Part shown: positions 11,771-22,540 of the stretch, piece by piece
How the letters are laid out: the number at the start of each line of letters is the position of its first letter
How positions within the stretch are numbered: the stretch's first letter is position 1
Source of the DNA: Cyclina sinensis
Lineage: Eukaryota; Mollusca; Bivalvia; Venerida; Veneridae
DNA length: 64,000 bases
Direction: 5' to 3'
Assembly: GCA_012932295.1 (NCBI GenBank)
Contig: JAAONU010000016.1
Span: 16,645,530 to 16,709,529, forward strand
Program-made: the position numbers and the translations under genes
Notes under the pieces: generated by a model
Told to the model about the DNA's origin: nothing
Seen by the model: only the letters and a program-made list of their open reading frames with translations
Database searches by the model: none

Positions 11771-13836
11771 CTGTAAAATAATTTGTTTTATATATATTCA
11801 AATAAGAAAATATGCAATCAACAAATTCTACTCAAAATTTAAACATCTAAATGTTTACAACCAAGACCTGTTCAATTACTGGTGCTACTTTCTAAGCTTT
11901 GTCATTTATTTACCGACGAGTGATTATGATGAATGTTTGAGTGCTTATTTAAATCACTAGAATCCCCTACTCCGAATTTGAATGAATTTAGCAAATTCTT
12001 TATATCGCGAAAATATATGACAAATGGAATCTTTATGTTTCAAATGTACACAAATATAATGAAATACTAATTTCAATACTATACTATAGTCAAAATCAAC
12101 AATGATGCCTGGTCTAAGTTATATTCAAGCTTCTTTATCAACAAAAACATACCTTTTAAATAAAGCACGTTGTTTGTTTTCACCGACCCGACCCAGCTTC
12201 CTCGCATCGGTTGCGCGCGCAATTCAAACGCCAGTATTCAAAACAAACGAATCTTCTTTTTTTCAAACTTGATTTATTTCTTTTTATTTATTATTATTTA
12301 TTTATTACAATGATGCTGCCACATTTATTTGATATACCGATGACTGTTTTTAACTTAAACTTTTTGTGATTTTAATCACGTGTACTATAATTAATGTTTA
12401 AATGTATTTTTCCTCCCTTTGCAGAATAAAGGTACACATGGGACCCACATGGGCCCATTATGGGAACATACACATTATTTTGTATATGGGTCCCTAATGG
12501 GTACAACATGGGCATACCCATATACATTTGAATTGTTATATTTAACTTCAAATCATATTTTTGATATGTTTTTTTTGTAATAAATTAGTATATTAGAACC
12601 TCATAGACCCATTATGAGCACACTCATATGGGTTTGTTCATACGGGTACTGTATGGGCAAACCCATATGGGCTTGCCAGGATGTTGCCCTTATGGGACCC
12701 ATATGAACATGTTTGCTGGGAAAGTGTTAACAGGGTTTTTCCATATTTTGGCTCTGTGACCTAGTTTTTGACCCCAAATGACCCATATTCGAAATTGGGC
12801 TAGAAATCACCCAAATCACCTTTCTGACATATTACAAGGACATTTGGGCTGAAAATGTTACCTCTAAAGTGTTAACAAGGTTTTTCCATATTTGGGCTCT
12901 GTGACCTAGTTTTTGACCCCAGATGACCCATATTCGAACTTGACCTAGAAATCATCGAAACAACCTATCTGACATATTTCCAGGATATTTGGGCTGAAAA
13001 TGTTACCTCTAGGGCGTATACAAGGTTTTTCCATATACAGGCAGTGTTACATGTACCTAGTTTTTGACCCCACATGACCCATATTCGAACTTGAGCTAGA
13101 AATCATCTTAACAAGCTGTCTGACAGTTTTTCAGGAAATTTGGGCTAAAAATGTTACCTGTAAAGTTAAAACAAGGTTTTACCATATTTGGGCTGTGTGA
13201 CCTAGTTTTTGACCCAACATGACCCGTATTCCAACTTGAGCTAGAAATCATCAAAACAACCTTTCTGACATATTTCTAGGATACTTGGCATGAAAATGTT
13301 ACCTCTAGAGTGATAAAAAGGGTTTTTCCATATTTGGTCTCAGTGACCTAGTTTTTGACCACAGAAGACCCATATTCGAACATGGGCTAGAAATCATCCA
13401 AATAACCTTTCTGACATATTACAAGGATATTTGGGCTGAAAATGTTACCTCTAAAGTGTTAACAGGGTTTTTCCATATTTGGGCTCTGTGACCTAGTTTT
13501 TGACCCCAGATGACCCATATTCGAACCTGGGCTAGAAATCACCCAAATAACCTTTCTGACATATTACAAGGACATTTGGACTGAAAATGTGACCTCTAAA
13601 GTGTTAACAAGGTTTTTCCATATTTGGGCTCTGTGACCTAGTTTTTGAACCCAGATGACCCATATTCGAACTTGAGCTAGAAATCATGGAAATAACCTTT
13701 CTGACAAATTTCCAGGATATTTGGCCTGAAAATCTTATCTCTTGGGTGTTAACAAGGTTTTCCTTATTTGGGCTGTGTGACCTAGTTTTTGACCCCAGAT
13801 GACCCATATTTAAACTTGGGTTAGAAATCAACCAAA

Positions 13837-14471
13837 CAAAAAATGTTTGTAAAACATACATGCCCCCTAGCAGCACCTAATTGCTTGTGGTTGGGCCAAA
13901 GCGTTCTCTACTTATTGATCAGAAACCGTTGTTAGGATGAAGGTCCCTGTGAGCTTGACCTTTGACCTAAAGACCTCAAAATCAATAGGGTTCATCTACT
14001 GGTGATGACCAACCAATTAACCAAGTTTGGTGAACCTAGGTCAGAGCGTTCTCTAGTTATTGATCGGAAACGATTTTTAGTATGAAAGTCTCTGTGATCT
14101 TGACCTTTGACCTAATGACCTGAAAATCAATATGGGTCATCTACTGGTGATGACCAACCCACACACCAAGTTTGGTGAACCTAGGTCAAAGTGTTCTCTA
14201 GTTACATGTATTGATCGGAAACCGTTTTTAGGATCAAGGTCCCTGTGAGCTTGATCTTTGACCTAATGACCTCAAAATCAATAGGGGTCATCTACTGGTG
14301 ATGACAAACCAGCAAACCAAGTTTGGTGAACCTACGTCAAAGCGTTCTCTAGTTATTGATCGGAAACGAAGTGTCTACCGACGGACCGACTGATGGACCC
14401 ACCGACAGACCGACCGACCGACCGACATTTGCAAAACTATATGCCCCCCTCATCTTCGATGGGGGGCATAA
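13837..14471 (+). mobile_element. Family-C element nested in A3
   Basis: The start carries the hairpin ATGTTTGTAAAACAT followed by ACATGCCCCC. The end is the hairpin TGCCCCCCTCATCTTCGATG with GGGGGGCATAA. The host phrase CCAAAC^AACCTTTCTGAC resumes after it. Units of about 147-150 bp recur at GTGATGACCAACC (14001, 14149, 14300), each with GAGCTTGACCTTTGACC-type words. A GACCGACCGACCGAC run precedes the end hairpin. Confidence 0.78.
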
Positions 14472-15840
14472 CAACCTTTCTGACAAATTGCCAGGACATT
14501 TGGACTGAAACAGTAGCCTCTAGAGCCTTAACAAGATTTTTCTATTTTTAGGTCATGTGACCTAGCTTTTGACCCCAGATGACCCATATTTGAACTCGTC
14601 CGAGTAATTACTGGGACAAACATCCTGACCAAGTTTCATGACAATTGGAGCAAAAATGTGACCAGTAGAGTGTTAACGAACTAAGTGTGAACGGACGACG
14701 GATGACAGACATTCATCGATCCTAATAGCTCACCCTGAGCCAGCTCAGGTGAGCTAAAAACCCATTGGATATTAGATACAGTATACTGCTAAAATTTAGC
14801 ATATTACACCAAGTACTGGACTGGTAAAACCTGTTTGTAATTTTAAATAATTCTGTATTGAAATTCTTTGATCAGCTTTGGTAGAGCTTCATGCAAGGAA
14901 CATCCCAGGCAAGTTTCATCAAATTTGGCTCAGAGGTTTTAGAGGAGATGTCGTTTGAATGAAATTGTTGACGGACGATAGACAAAGTCTGGTCACAATA
15001 GCTCACCATGAGCCAAAGGCTCAGGTGAGCTAAAAATATCCCAGGCATGTTTTGTCAATGTTGGCTTAGTGGTTTAGGAGGAGAAGTCATTCAAGTCAAA
15101 TTTTTGATGACGCTTGACACTCGACCGACGCCGGACAATCAACGATCCTAAAAGCTCAGCCTGAGCTGTGCTCAGGTGAGATAAAAATCTTAGCCCTTGG
15201 ATATGTGGTTTCAGGCAATTGGATATGTGGTTTCAGACAAGAAGATATTTTTCAGGTTTTCCCTAAATCAAGCAACACCCAAGGGTAGAGCCAAGGGGCA
15301 TAATTTGAACAAAGTTGGTAGAGGACCTCTAGCTCCATCCAAAATATCTAAGTTCTGTGCCTTGTGGTTTTAGACAAGAAGATATTTTTAAGGTTTTTCC
15401 TATATAAGTCTAAGTTCTAGGCCTTATGGTTTTAGACAAGAAGATATTTTTAAGGTTCCTATATAAGCCTACATGTATGTAAAATTAATTTTGATATTAA
15501 AGGTATAATTTGAACAAACTTGGTACAGGTCCAATAGACAATACTTCATTCCCACCAAATCTTAACGCGCAGGACCTTGTACTTTTTGACAAGAAGATTT
15601 TTAAAGATTTTCCTTCTTGTTGTGATAGCAACCTGAGTTCTTATTTAAATTAAATTTTTTGAACAAGTTTGGTAGCGCTTAATGCAAGGAATATCCCAGG
15701 CAAGTGTCATCAATGCCTTAGTGATATAAGATGAGAAGTCGTTTAAGTCAAATTGTTGATGATGCACAATGCATGCCGACAGACGCCGGACAATTCATGA
15801 TCCCAAAAGCTCACCCTTGAGCACTCAGGTGAGCTAAAAA

Positions 15841-15997
15841 CCCTTTCATACATGGAGAAGATATGGTCTGGAATAGCAATACATAACTGTAACTGAGGTG
15901 CCAAATGTGATATCTGCAAGCAGGCTCAACAAAAACCATAGAATAATTAATATGTCTGCTGTCTAAGATCATCTTAAAATGAGTAATCAATACTTAC
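15841..15997. other. Unique intronic sequence after exon 7
   Basis: Between the A0 end and the exon 7 donor there is no repeat copy and no exon that fits phase 1 on entry. I see nothing further in it. Confidence 0.4.
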
Positions 15998-16780
15998 TTA
16001 TTCCAATAAGTGCTGTTGCAACACATGGTACATCCTTCTCTTTAAGTACTGTTGAAAAGATTTTTGAATACGTCTCATGCAGTTGTCTCCTCCTTTCACT
16101 TTCTGGTTTGTTCCTTATACTTAATGGGAACACAACATGAATGACATGTGTAAAATTTGTTCCATATCCTTTAGTTACTGCTATCTGTCCAAGACTTGAT
16201 GGAACAGGGAGTTTACTCTCCAATTCTTTCATGTAAATTGAATGCATATTCATTCTCTTCATTTCTGCAGCAACTCCATTTGCAAGAGCACCTCCTTTTC
16301 TTTTTTCATCTACTGTTACGACAATGGCTACAGACCTTAATTTCAATATATCACCCTTGTAAACAGAAACCTTGTGACTTTCATCCCCATCAAAGATGTA
16401 TACAAAAGCACTTTTTTCTTCATAGAAATATGGCACATAATTAACATTGCCATGGGGTGTAGCACTCAGATGATTTGAATCTTGGCTGTACTTGTTTTCC
16501 AAAAAACTTGCAGAGCCTCTAAGATTAGATTTACCTTTGCTTTTGTTTCCAGTTCTATTCTTCCAACTTTCCCTTTCAGTAACATGCGTCTGTCTCTGGT
16601 ATGGTGATTCTTTACCTTCATTTAGTACTGTCCTAAACTCTTCCTGAATTTCTGCAACTTTTTCAGCATCTTTGTCTATAAAATGTATGTCTTTTAGGGT
16701 AGAAAATTTCTTTCTGCTGAACTCAACAGTAGCTTTTACATACTGACTCACACACAGATCAGCTGGGACACCAAATATGG
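15998..16780 (-). CDS. Macrodomain gene, exon 7: end of macrodomain 1, linker, degenerate macrodomain 2
   Basis: A 783-base minus-strand exon with acceptor TTTTTCCAG and donor ATAA|GTAAGT. The split codon with exon 6 gives alanine, so the phosphate-binding loop reads AISSAIFGVP where the family usually has AISSGIFGFP. Macrodomain 1 closes about 25 residues in. A charged linker of about 100 residues follows (many K, E, S, N). A second macrodomain starts at VSVYKGDILKLRSVAIVV: GDIL is kept, NAAN is replaced by VTVD, and the glycine loop reads KGGALANGV. It continues with THVIHVVFPLS and ends ATALIGI at the donor, in phase 1. Domain 2 probably does not bind ADP-ribose normally. A PARP catalytic domain, if present, is not in the window. 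Confidence 0.87.
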
Positions 16781-16855
16781 CTGGAAAAATAATCAAAACA
16801 CTGTTTACTTTTTATTTTAGTTTCAGATGAAGCAGGGGAGCCAAACTGGACTTGT

Positions 16856-17472
16856 ATTTCTCATGTACAGGTCTACTAGACAATGTGACACAAAAAATAT
16901 TCAGACTCAAAGCCATGTGGTTTAAGAGAAGTAGATTTGTTAAGATTTTCTATATATGTATGTATATAATTAAGTTACCCCTGAGGCAGGGCCATTAATG
17001 ATCCCAGGGGTATAATTTGAACAATCTTGGTAGAGGACCTCAAGATGCTGCTGCAAGCAAAATATCGCAGCTCTAGGTCTTGTGGATTAAGACAAGATGA
17101 TTTTCATAGAGATTTTCCTATCTAATTCTATGTAAAATATGTGACCTCTGGGTTGGTGCCAATTTTGACCCCAGGGACATGATTTGAATAATCTTGGTAG
17201 AGGTCTACTAGATAGTGCCTTACACCAAATTTCAGAACTCTTGGCCAAGTGGTTTCAGACAAGAAGTTTTTTTAAATTTTCCTATTGGTGGACATAGCAA
17301 CTTTAGTTCTGCCATGGAATTTTATTACAACTTTAACACACAAAGTTTCCATCAATTTGACCCAGCAGTTTAAGAGGAGATGTTGTTTATAGCAAAAAGT
17401 TGATGACACATGACAGACACAGCCCAATCACAATATCTTACAATGAACACATTGTGCTCATTTGAGCTATAA
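16856..17472 (+). mobile_element. Degenerate family-A element in the intron before exon 7
   Basis: The text follows the family-A interior (GTCTACTAGACAATG, TTGACCCCAGGGACATGATT, GACAAGAAGTTTTTTTAAA) and closes with a decayed end, GTGCTCATTTGAGCTATAA. The start hairpin is lost. No coding sequence. Confidence 0.6.
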
Positions 17473-18474
17473 CTGCTGAGTTTAAATTTAATGTTATAAG
17501 TGTCAATATCATTTTCAATTAATCAAATTAAATATTTATTACTGCATTGCATTCAGAAAGACTTATACAAACAATTATGAATTCTGCCCTAAAATTTAGT
17601 AACAGCAACTCTTTTAACCAATGGCAAACTTCCTTCTTCAGCTGAAGACTTTGTAGCTAACGATTTCATTCATAACAAATGTAGGTTAAAATCAATTTTA
17701 ATACAGCTACCCCAAATAATTGATTATACAATCTGAATAAAGTATATGATCCACCAATAGGCAGATCTGTGGATAGCCCATTAAATTCTTTTTTTTCTTC
17801 AGTACATGTATTTTCTTATAATGACCTAGCCGATGACGTCTTTTTTAAGTGTGACTGACTTTTGAGGTAAGCATTAGGGCACTGCATGATTTCAATGAGG
17901 TAAACATTTGTGCCAAATTAACTTATTTCCAAAACCCTTATGCATGACAAAGTTATAGCCAGGACACCGAGTGACTGACAGACTTACCATTCAACCCACA
18001 TTGTGATTCTTATACACTCCCCAAACTTCTTTAATAGGGGTATAATAATTTGTAAGTTTGAGACAGAACCAAATTTCCAGCAGATAAGACAAACAGGAAA
18101 TGGATAGTGAGGTAATGGGTAAATATCTGTCAACAAGCAAATCTGTTGAACTGTTATCCCTTGCTGAATAATATATTAAAATCACTGGAATGAACCAATT
18201 AAGTATTATTGATCTTTTACGTAGATCTTTAACCTTGGAATTTGAGTAACAAACCAGTTTGATTTTGTGTAATGCTGTTGTGTCATTCATTAAAAGTTCA
18301 TTACTCAGGATGGATGGTATCTGATGTGCATCATTTCCTTCTTAATATATACATTCATGCAAGTTTAATTACAACCTCACCAACTAGTTCTAAGATATAG
18401 ATCAATTATATCCTCCTTCAATTTTATTGGCTGGGGATAAAAATGTAAAAAATTATTTCAAGACATAACTGTAC
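17473..18474. other. Intron between macrodomain exons 6 and 7, unique part
   Basis: AT-rich sequence with no convincing exon. The minus-strand frame at 18290-17991 has no splice support or recognisable domain. A short stretch at 17820-17970 has family-D-like words (GCCAAATTAACTTATTTCC) and may be a very old element. Confidence 0.45.
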
Positions 18475-19672
18475 CTGAACTAATTGCAGGAAATGCTATA
18501 GATTGGAATCCTTTCATGTCAGCTTCTACACAACTTTTGTATATTGCACTGAACAGATCCTCCTCACACTGATTTATGTCTTTATAGGTTTTATCATAAT
18601 CTGACCAACGTGGTCCAACAGCATGGATGACACTTCGATATTGCAGTTTTCCAGCAGTCGTTGTGACTACACCTCCTACAGGTATGCGTCCATATTTTCT
18701 AATATATATATCCCCTTCTTTAGTAAGTTCACGTCCAGCTGCTTTGGCTATGACTTGTGCAACTCCACCACCATGTTGCAATGTATCATTTGCTGCATTG
18801 ACAATACAATCAACAGGAAGATTAAGTATGTCTGCTTCATAAACATACACTTGCAGTCCTTCTTCTGTTTTGTAGGCCTTCATGTTTCTGGCATCCTTCT
18901 TCCACTCAAACATTATCTGGTTCCTTTTATAATCAGACTGAAGAGAAGCTGGTCCACTGTAGTCATCTGCAGTTGCAACCTTTCTGCTTCTTGCAGTCTG
19001 TTTCCGTTTTCCTAGCTTGACAAGAAAAAGGTGTTCTATCTGTTTCATTTCTTCATACGAATCAGAGTATACAATAATCATTTTCTGCTTTTCTAAAAAT
19101 GTACAGCATCTTTTATTCAGTTTATCTTCTATTTCATTTTTCCACATGGATATATTTGCTACATGCTCATCATCAATAGATATCTCTACAAAATCCATGT
19201 CTTTCATTTGTTGCACAAACGAGCTGAATACTGAAACATAATCTTTAATCATGATGTCATCACCTGCCAGGACTTCTTGTCTTCTCAATGTAAGAAGATT
19301 TCCATTGTGTGTGATTGTTCCACCACACTTTTTAAACTCTTTTATCTTCTCTTTTTTCTCTTCTTGTAGAAGCTGCCACATCTGATCTGTGACACCTTCA
19401 ACATTCACTATGCTTAAATCAATGTGTTCATAGTCATCCTCCTCGGCAGCTGTTATGTCTTCTGCTCCTGGACCATCTAAGAAAATGTTTTTCAAACTTT
19501 TTAAACATTTCATTTGATAAGATGTTTCAACACAAACATTCAAACCACTGGTTCCCTCACTGATTTTAGCATCAAGTTTTTCCAGATCTTCTAAGAATGT
19601 TTTGTCTTTTCTCTGGATATTGAGCTTCTGCAGCTCTTGATTTGTCACAGTAAGTTTGAAATTTGTGAGTCC
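18475..19672 (-). CDS. Macrodomain gene, exon 6: KH-like region and start of macrodomain 1
   Basis: A 1198-base minus-strand exon of 399 codons plus one base. The acceptor is TTATTTTGCAG|GGA and the donor TTCAG|GTACAG. Exon residues 1-170 are charged and helical. Residues 165-225 include VEISIDDEHV and MIIVYSDSYEEMKQ, which resemble the KH-like segments before macrodomains in PARP14-type proteins. Macrodomain 1 begins near residue 273: the adenine-site aspartate in EADIL, NAAN at 292-295, GGGV at 301-304 and VIHAVGP follow, and the fold continues into exon 7. These are the residues that bind ADP-ribose, so binding is likely retained. The open frame runs about 84 bases upstream of the acceptor, but that is intron. 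The likely role is recognition or removal of ADP-ribose in stress or antiviral signalling, inferred from the family. Confidence 0.9.
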
Positions 19673-20228
19673 CTGCAAAATAAATATACAGAGAATTAGA
19701 GATGTGTCTATAGTAGGAATGGGAACAAATACTAATATCAGTATTAGAATATTCACTTTGCCATATTCGAATATTCTTTTTTTTTCAGTTCAGACAGTTA
19801 CCCGAATTTTGGTATCTGAACATTGGTACTGTTTTATCACCTGTTCGTTGTAGGGGAAACTTCTATTTATTATCTAGAAATGGCGTAGAAATGGCTTGTT
19901 TAATGGAAGTTTTAAATACTTGTTAAGTGATTGGCAATACATAATATATTCCGTTCATGAAAACTGCATGAAAGAAGTCCAAACACGAGAGGAAGGCAGT
20001 TTTGTTAGGCGATCATCAAACATACAGCGAAGATGATTTTTTTTCAAATGTTCTTATAAGAGGAAAATATTTGGGCTATTCTACTGATTGGGCAACTAAA
20101 AAGTAATATCAACAGAGTTAAAAGCACGACTAGTTGTTCGTTTCCGTAAAACATGACATTAATCCATGAATATCGTGAGACTAGTCAAACAACTTCTAAA
20201 ATTTGTTAAATAAATGGGCGCCAATTAA
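19673..20228. other. Intron sequence before exon 6
   Basis: Contains an AT-rich patch with overlapping AATATTCG and CGAATATTC words at 19740-19780. No repeat shared with the rest of the window and no exon is visible. Confidence 0.4.
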
Positions 20229-22098
20229 AACAACAGGGCCATGATGGCCCTGTATTGCTCACCTGAGTATGAATGCTTTTAACACAGTTGCTATGGACCT
20301 GGTTAATTGACCCCAGATGACCCATATTGACTTAGAAATTATTGAAACACTCTTTCTGACATATTTGGACTGAAAATGTTGTCTCTAGAGTGTTAACACG
20401 GTTTATTTGATATTTGGGCTCTGTGATCTAGTTTTTGACCCCAGATGACCCATATCCAAACTTGGGCTACAAATCATTGAAACAACCTTTCTGACAGATT
20501 TTCAGGGCATTTAAACTGAAAATGTAGCCTCTAGAGTGATTACAAAGTTTTTCAGTATTTGGGCTCTGTGACCATTTTTTTGACTCCAGATGACCCATAT
20601 TCGAACCTGAGCTAGAAATCATCAAAACAACCTTTCTGACAAATTTCCAGGTTATTTGGTATTAAAGTCTTACCTCTAGAGTGTTAACAAGGTTTTCCCA
20701 TATTTGGGCTCTGTAATCTCGTTTTTTTTACCCAAGATGACCCATATTCAAATTTAGGCTAGAAATCATCAAAACAACCTGTCTGACAAATTTCCAGGAT
20801 ATTTGGACTGAAAATGTAACCTCTGGAGTGCTAAAAAGGTTTTACATAATTCGGCTTGTGACCTAGTTTTTGATCCACGATGATCCATATCCAAATCTAA
20901 CCTAGAAATAATCAAAACAACCTTTCTGAAAAATTTCATGGATATTTGAACTGAAAATGTAACCTCTAGAGCATTAACATGGTTTTTCTACTTTTTGGCC
21001 CTGTGACCTAGTTTTCGACCCAAAATAACCCATATTCAAAATTGAGTTAGAAATCATTAAGACAATCTTTCTAACAAACTTCAAGGTTATTTGGACTGAA
21101 AATGTTACCTAGAGTGTTAAGAAGGTTTTTCCATATTTGGGGTCTGTGACCTAGTTTTTGACCCCAGATGACCCATATTCAAATCTGAGCTAGAAATCAT
21201 TGAAACAACCTTTCTGACAAATTTCAAGGTTATTTGGACTGAAAATGCTACCTCAGGAGTGTAAACAAGGTTTTTCCATATTTGGGCTATGTGACCTAGT
21301 TTTTGAACCTAGATGACCCATATTCAAACTTGAGCTAGAAATCATCAAAACAACCTTTCTGACAAATTTCTGGGACATTTTGACTGAAAATGTTACCTCT
21401 AGAGTGTAAACAAGGTTTTTCCATATTTGGGCTATGTGATCTAGTTTTTGAACACAGATGACCTATATTCAAACTTGAGCTCGAAATCATCAAAACAACC
21501 TTTCTAACAAATTTCTGGGACATTTTGACTGAAAATGTTACCTCTCTTTCTACAAGAAGATTTTCAAAGTTTTCACTTTATAAACCTATGTGAAACCAAT
21601 GACCCCAGGTTGGGAACAAATTTGACCCCAGTAACATAATCTGAACAAACTTGGTAGAGGTCCACTGGACAATGCTACATACCAAATTTTAAGGCTCAGG
21701 GCCTTGTGGTTTCAGAGAAAAAGAATTTCAAAATTTTTTCTATATAAGCCTATATAAAACCAATGACCCCAGGGCGGGGTCAAATTTGACCCCAGTGGCA
21801 TAATTTGAACAAACTTCGTAGAGGTCCACTAGACAATGCTACATACCAAATCTTAAGGCTCATGGCCTTGTGGTTTCAGAAAAGAAGATTTTCAAAGTTT
21901 TTCTTTAAGTTGCCATAGCAACCAGAGTTCTAGATGGAATTGAATTCTTTGAACAACTTTGGTAGAGCTTTATGCAAGCAATATCTCAGGCATGTTTTAT
22001 ATTAGCGGTTTAGGAGGAGATGTTGTTTAAAGGAAAATGCCGATGCACTAACGCACGACGACGGACGAAATGAGAATTGTGCTCAGGTGAGCTAATAA
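20229..22098 (+). mobile_element. Family-A element with 145-bp tandem core
   Basis: It starts AACAACAGGGCCATGATGGC and ends TTGTGCTCAGGTGAGCTAAT. From about 20280 to 21540 there are roughly nine units of about 145 bp built on GTGACCTAGTTTTTGACCCC, then the second body type (GGTAGAGGTCCACTAGACAA) for about 400 bp, then ACGACGACGGACG and the end. The two body types joined in one element show that cores are modular. Confidence 0.78.
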
Positions 22099-22540
22099 AC
22101 ATTTCATTCAGGGACAGTATAAATGCAAATAGCATCTGCAGCATAGTGCAGTTTGACAGACACGTGATGCTACATCACTACCATTTCTACTTTCAGTTTG
22201 GATGCACAAACAAAATACGGGTACACACCTGAAAAAAAACACTCATCAGTCAGTTCAGTATCTGATTAATACCTATGTTTATCATTCATTCATTGAATGA
22301 AGTACAAAAAAGCCACAGGTAAGCACACAACTAGTCTACGGACGATGTACCAGCTACGAACCACGTCTCACACCTTTTTTGAAGCAACTGACTGATTGGG
22401 CAATTACTTAACATTAGCTTTTGCACAATTTGTTCGTCGGGACTTGATTTCATGGGTTACTTGAACCACGAAATCCAGGAAAATTAATCCCCCACGAATA
22501 TTAATGATTTCACAGTATCTGAGATACTGATCAATAAATT
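22099..22540. other. Intron sequence with an orphan MITE end
   Basis: Mostly unique. At 22500-22515 it contains AATGATTTCACAGTA, the same right end as the MITE at 34130-38072, preceded by CCCCCACGAATATTAATG. The left end is not found, so this is a truncated relic. The possible exon at 22203-22230 was rejected on frame. Confidence 0.45.

Larger units (their letters stand above)
8672..12720. mobile_element. 4.05-kb DNA transposon with perfect 11-bp terminal inverted repeats
   Basis: The ends are CCCAGCAAACA at 8672 and TGTTTGCTGGG at 12720. The family-A host reads CCTCTAA before it and AAAGTGTTAAC after it; uninterrupted units read CCTCTAAAGTGTTAAC, so about two bases (AA) are duplicated. Subterminal regions at both ends are dense in CATATGGGTCC and ATGGGCCC words. 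Inside, 9050-12430 is unique AT-rich sequence with several minus-strand frames that look like spliced exons. I do not recognise the superfamily. Confidence 0.82.
7533..14758 (+). mobile_element. Family-A element A3, nested in the retrocopy
   Basis: It starts AACAAGAGGGCCATGATGGC and ends CACCCTGAGCCAGCTCAGGT followed by GAGCTAAAA. The core at 7980-8670 and 12720-13840 is a tandem array of about 145-bp units built on GTGACCTAGTTTTTGACCCC and AGATGACCCATATTCGAAC. A GACGGATGACAGAC run precedes the end hairpin. The array is split by the 4.05-kb TIR element and by a family-C element, and resumes exactly after each. Confidence 0.78.
7238..14866 (-). mobile_element. Poly(A)-tailed retrocopy or LINE tail inserted in A2 (own sequence 7238-7532 and 14759-14866)
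   Basis: The A2 phrase TTGAATTCTTT is followed by a run of about 20 T, and the phrase recurs as TTGAAATTCTTT at about 14858, where A2 resumes. Read on the minus strand this is a sequence ending in a poly(A) tail, with AATAAA at 7292-7287 about 27 bases before it. The repeated phrase is a likely target-site duplication. The visible minus-strand frame (VPRPHYTDDWDNKLATLLLK then poly-lysine) ends in the tail and cannot be named. It could be a processed pseudogene or a LINE 3' end. Confidence 0.55.
5777..15035 (+). mobile_element. Family-A element A2, nested in A1
   Basis: It starts AACAAGAGGGCCATGATGGC at 5777. It splits the host phrase CTTCATGCAA^TATCCCAGGC, which resumes at 15036. The end is CACCATGAGCCAAAGGCTCA with GGTGAGCTAAAAA. 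The body at 6240-7200 holds imperfect units of 160-170 bp built on GACAAGAAGATTTTCAAAG and GAACAAACTTGGTAGAGGTC. The short frames there are repeat shadows. Confidence 0.7.
3364..15185 (+). mobile_element. Family-A element A1, nested in A0
   Basis: The start is AACAAGAGGTCCATGATGGC, a slightly decayed family-A hairpin, then the CACTCACCTGAGTACTTTGG motif. The end at 15155-15185 is CAGCCTGAGCTGTGCTCAGG with TGAGATAAAA. The body carries three later insertions: the MITE at 3435-4182, the family-D piece at 4230-4909 and element A2. Removing them restores ordinary family-A order. Confidence 0.66.
3042..15840 (+). mobile_element. Outermost family-A element (A0) of the nest; own sequence at 3042-3363 and 15186-15840
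   Basis: Family-A interior at 3042-3363 breaks off at GTTACATGCAAA and resumes at 15186 with ATCTTAGCCCTTGG, which is how uninterrupted copies continue. The element closes at 15810-15840 with CTCACCCTTGAGCACTCAGGTGAGCTAAAAA. Its own start is not visible; it may be truncated or replaced by the family-H element. Everything between 3364 and 15185 entered later. Confidence 0.62.

Noticed and set aside
18623..19015. Plus-strand frames of 130 and 71 codons
   Set aside because: Antisense shadows of macrodomain exon 6.
22203..22230. Possible exon with acceptor TTTTTTTTCAG and donor-like GTAGAA
   Set aside because: It hits a stop in the frame required by exon 5, and exons 5 and 6 already join in phase 0 without it.
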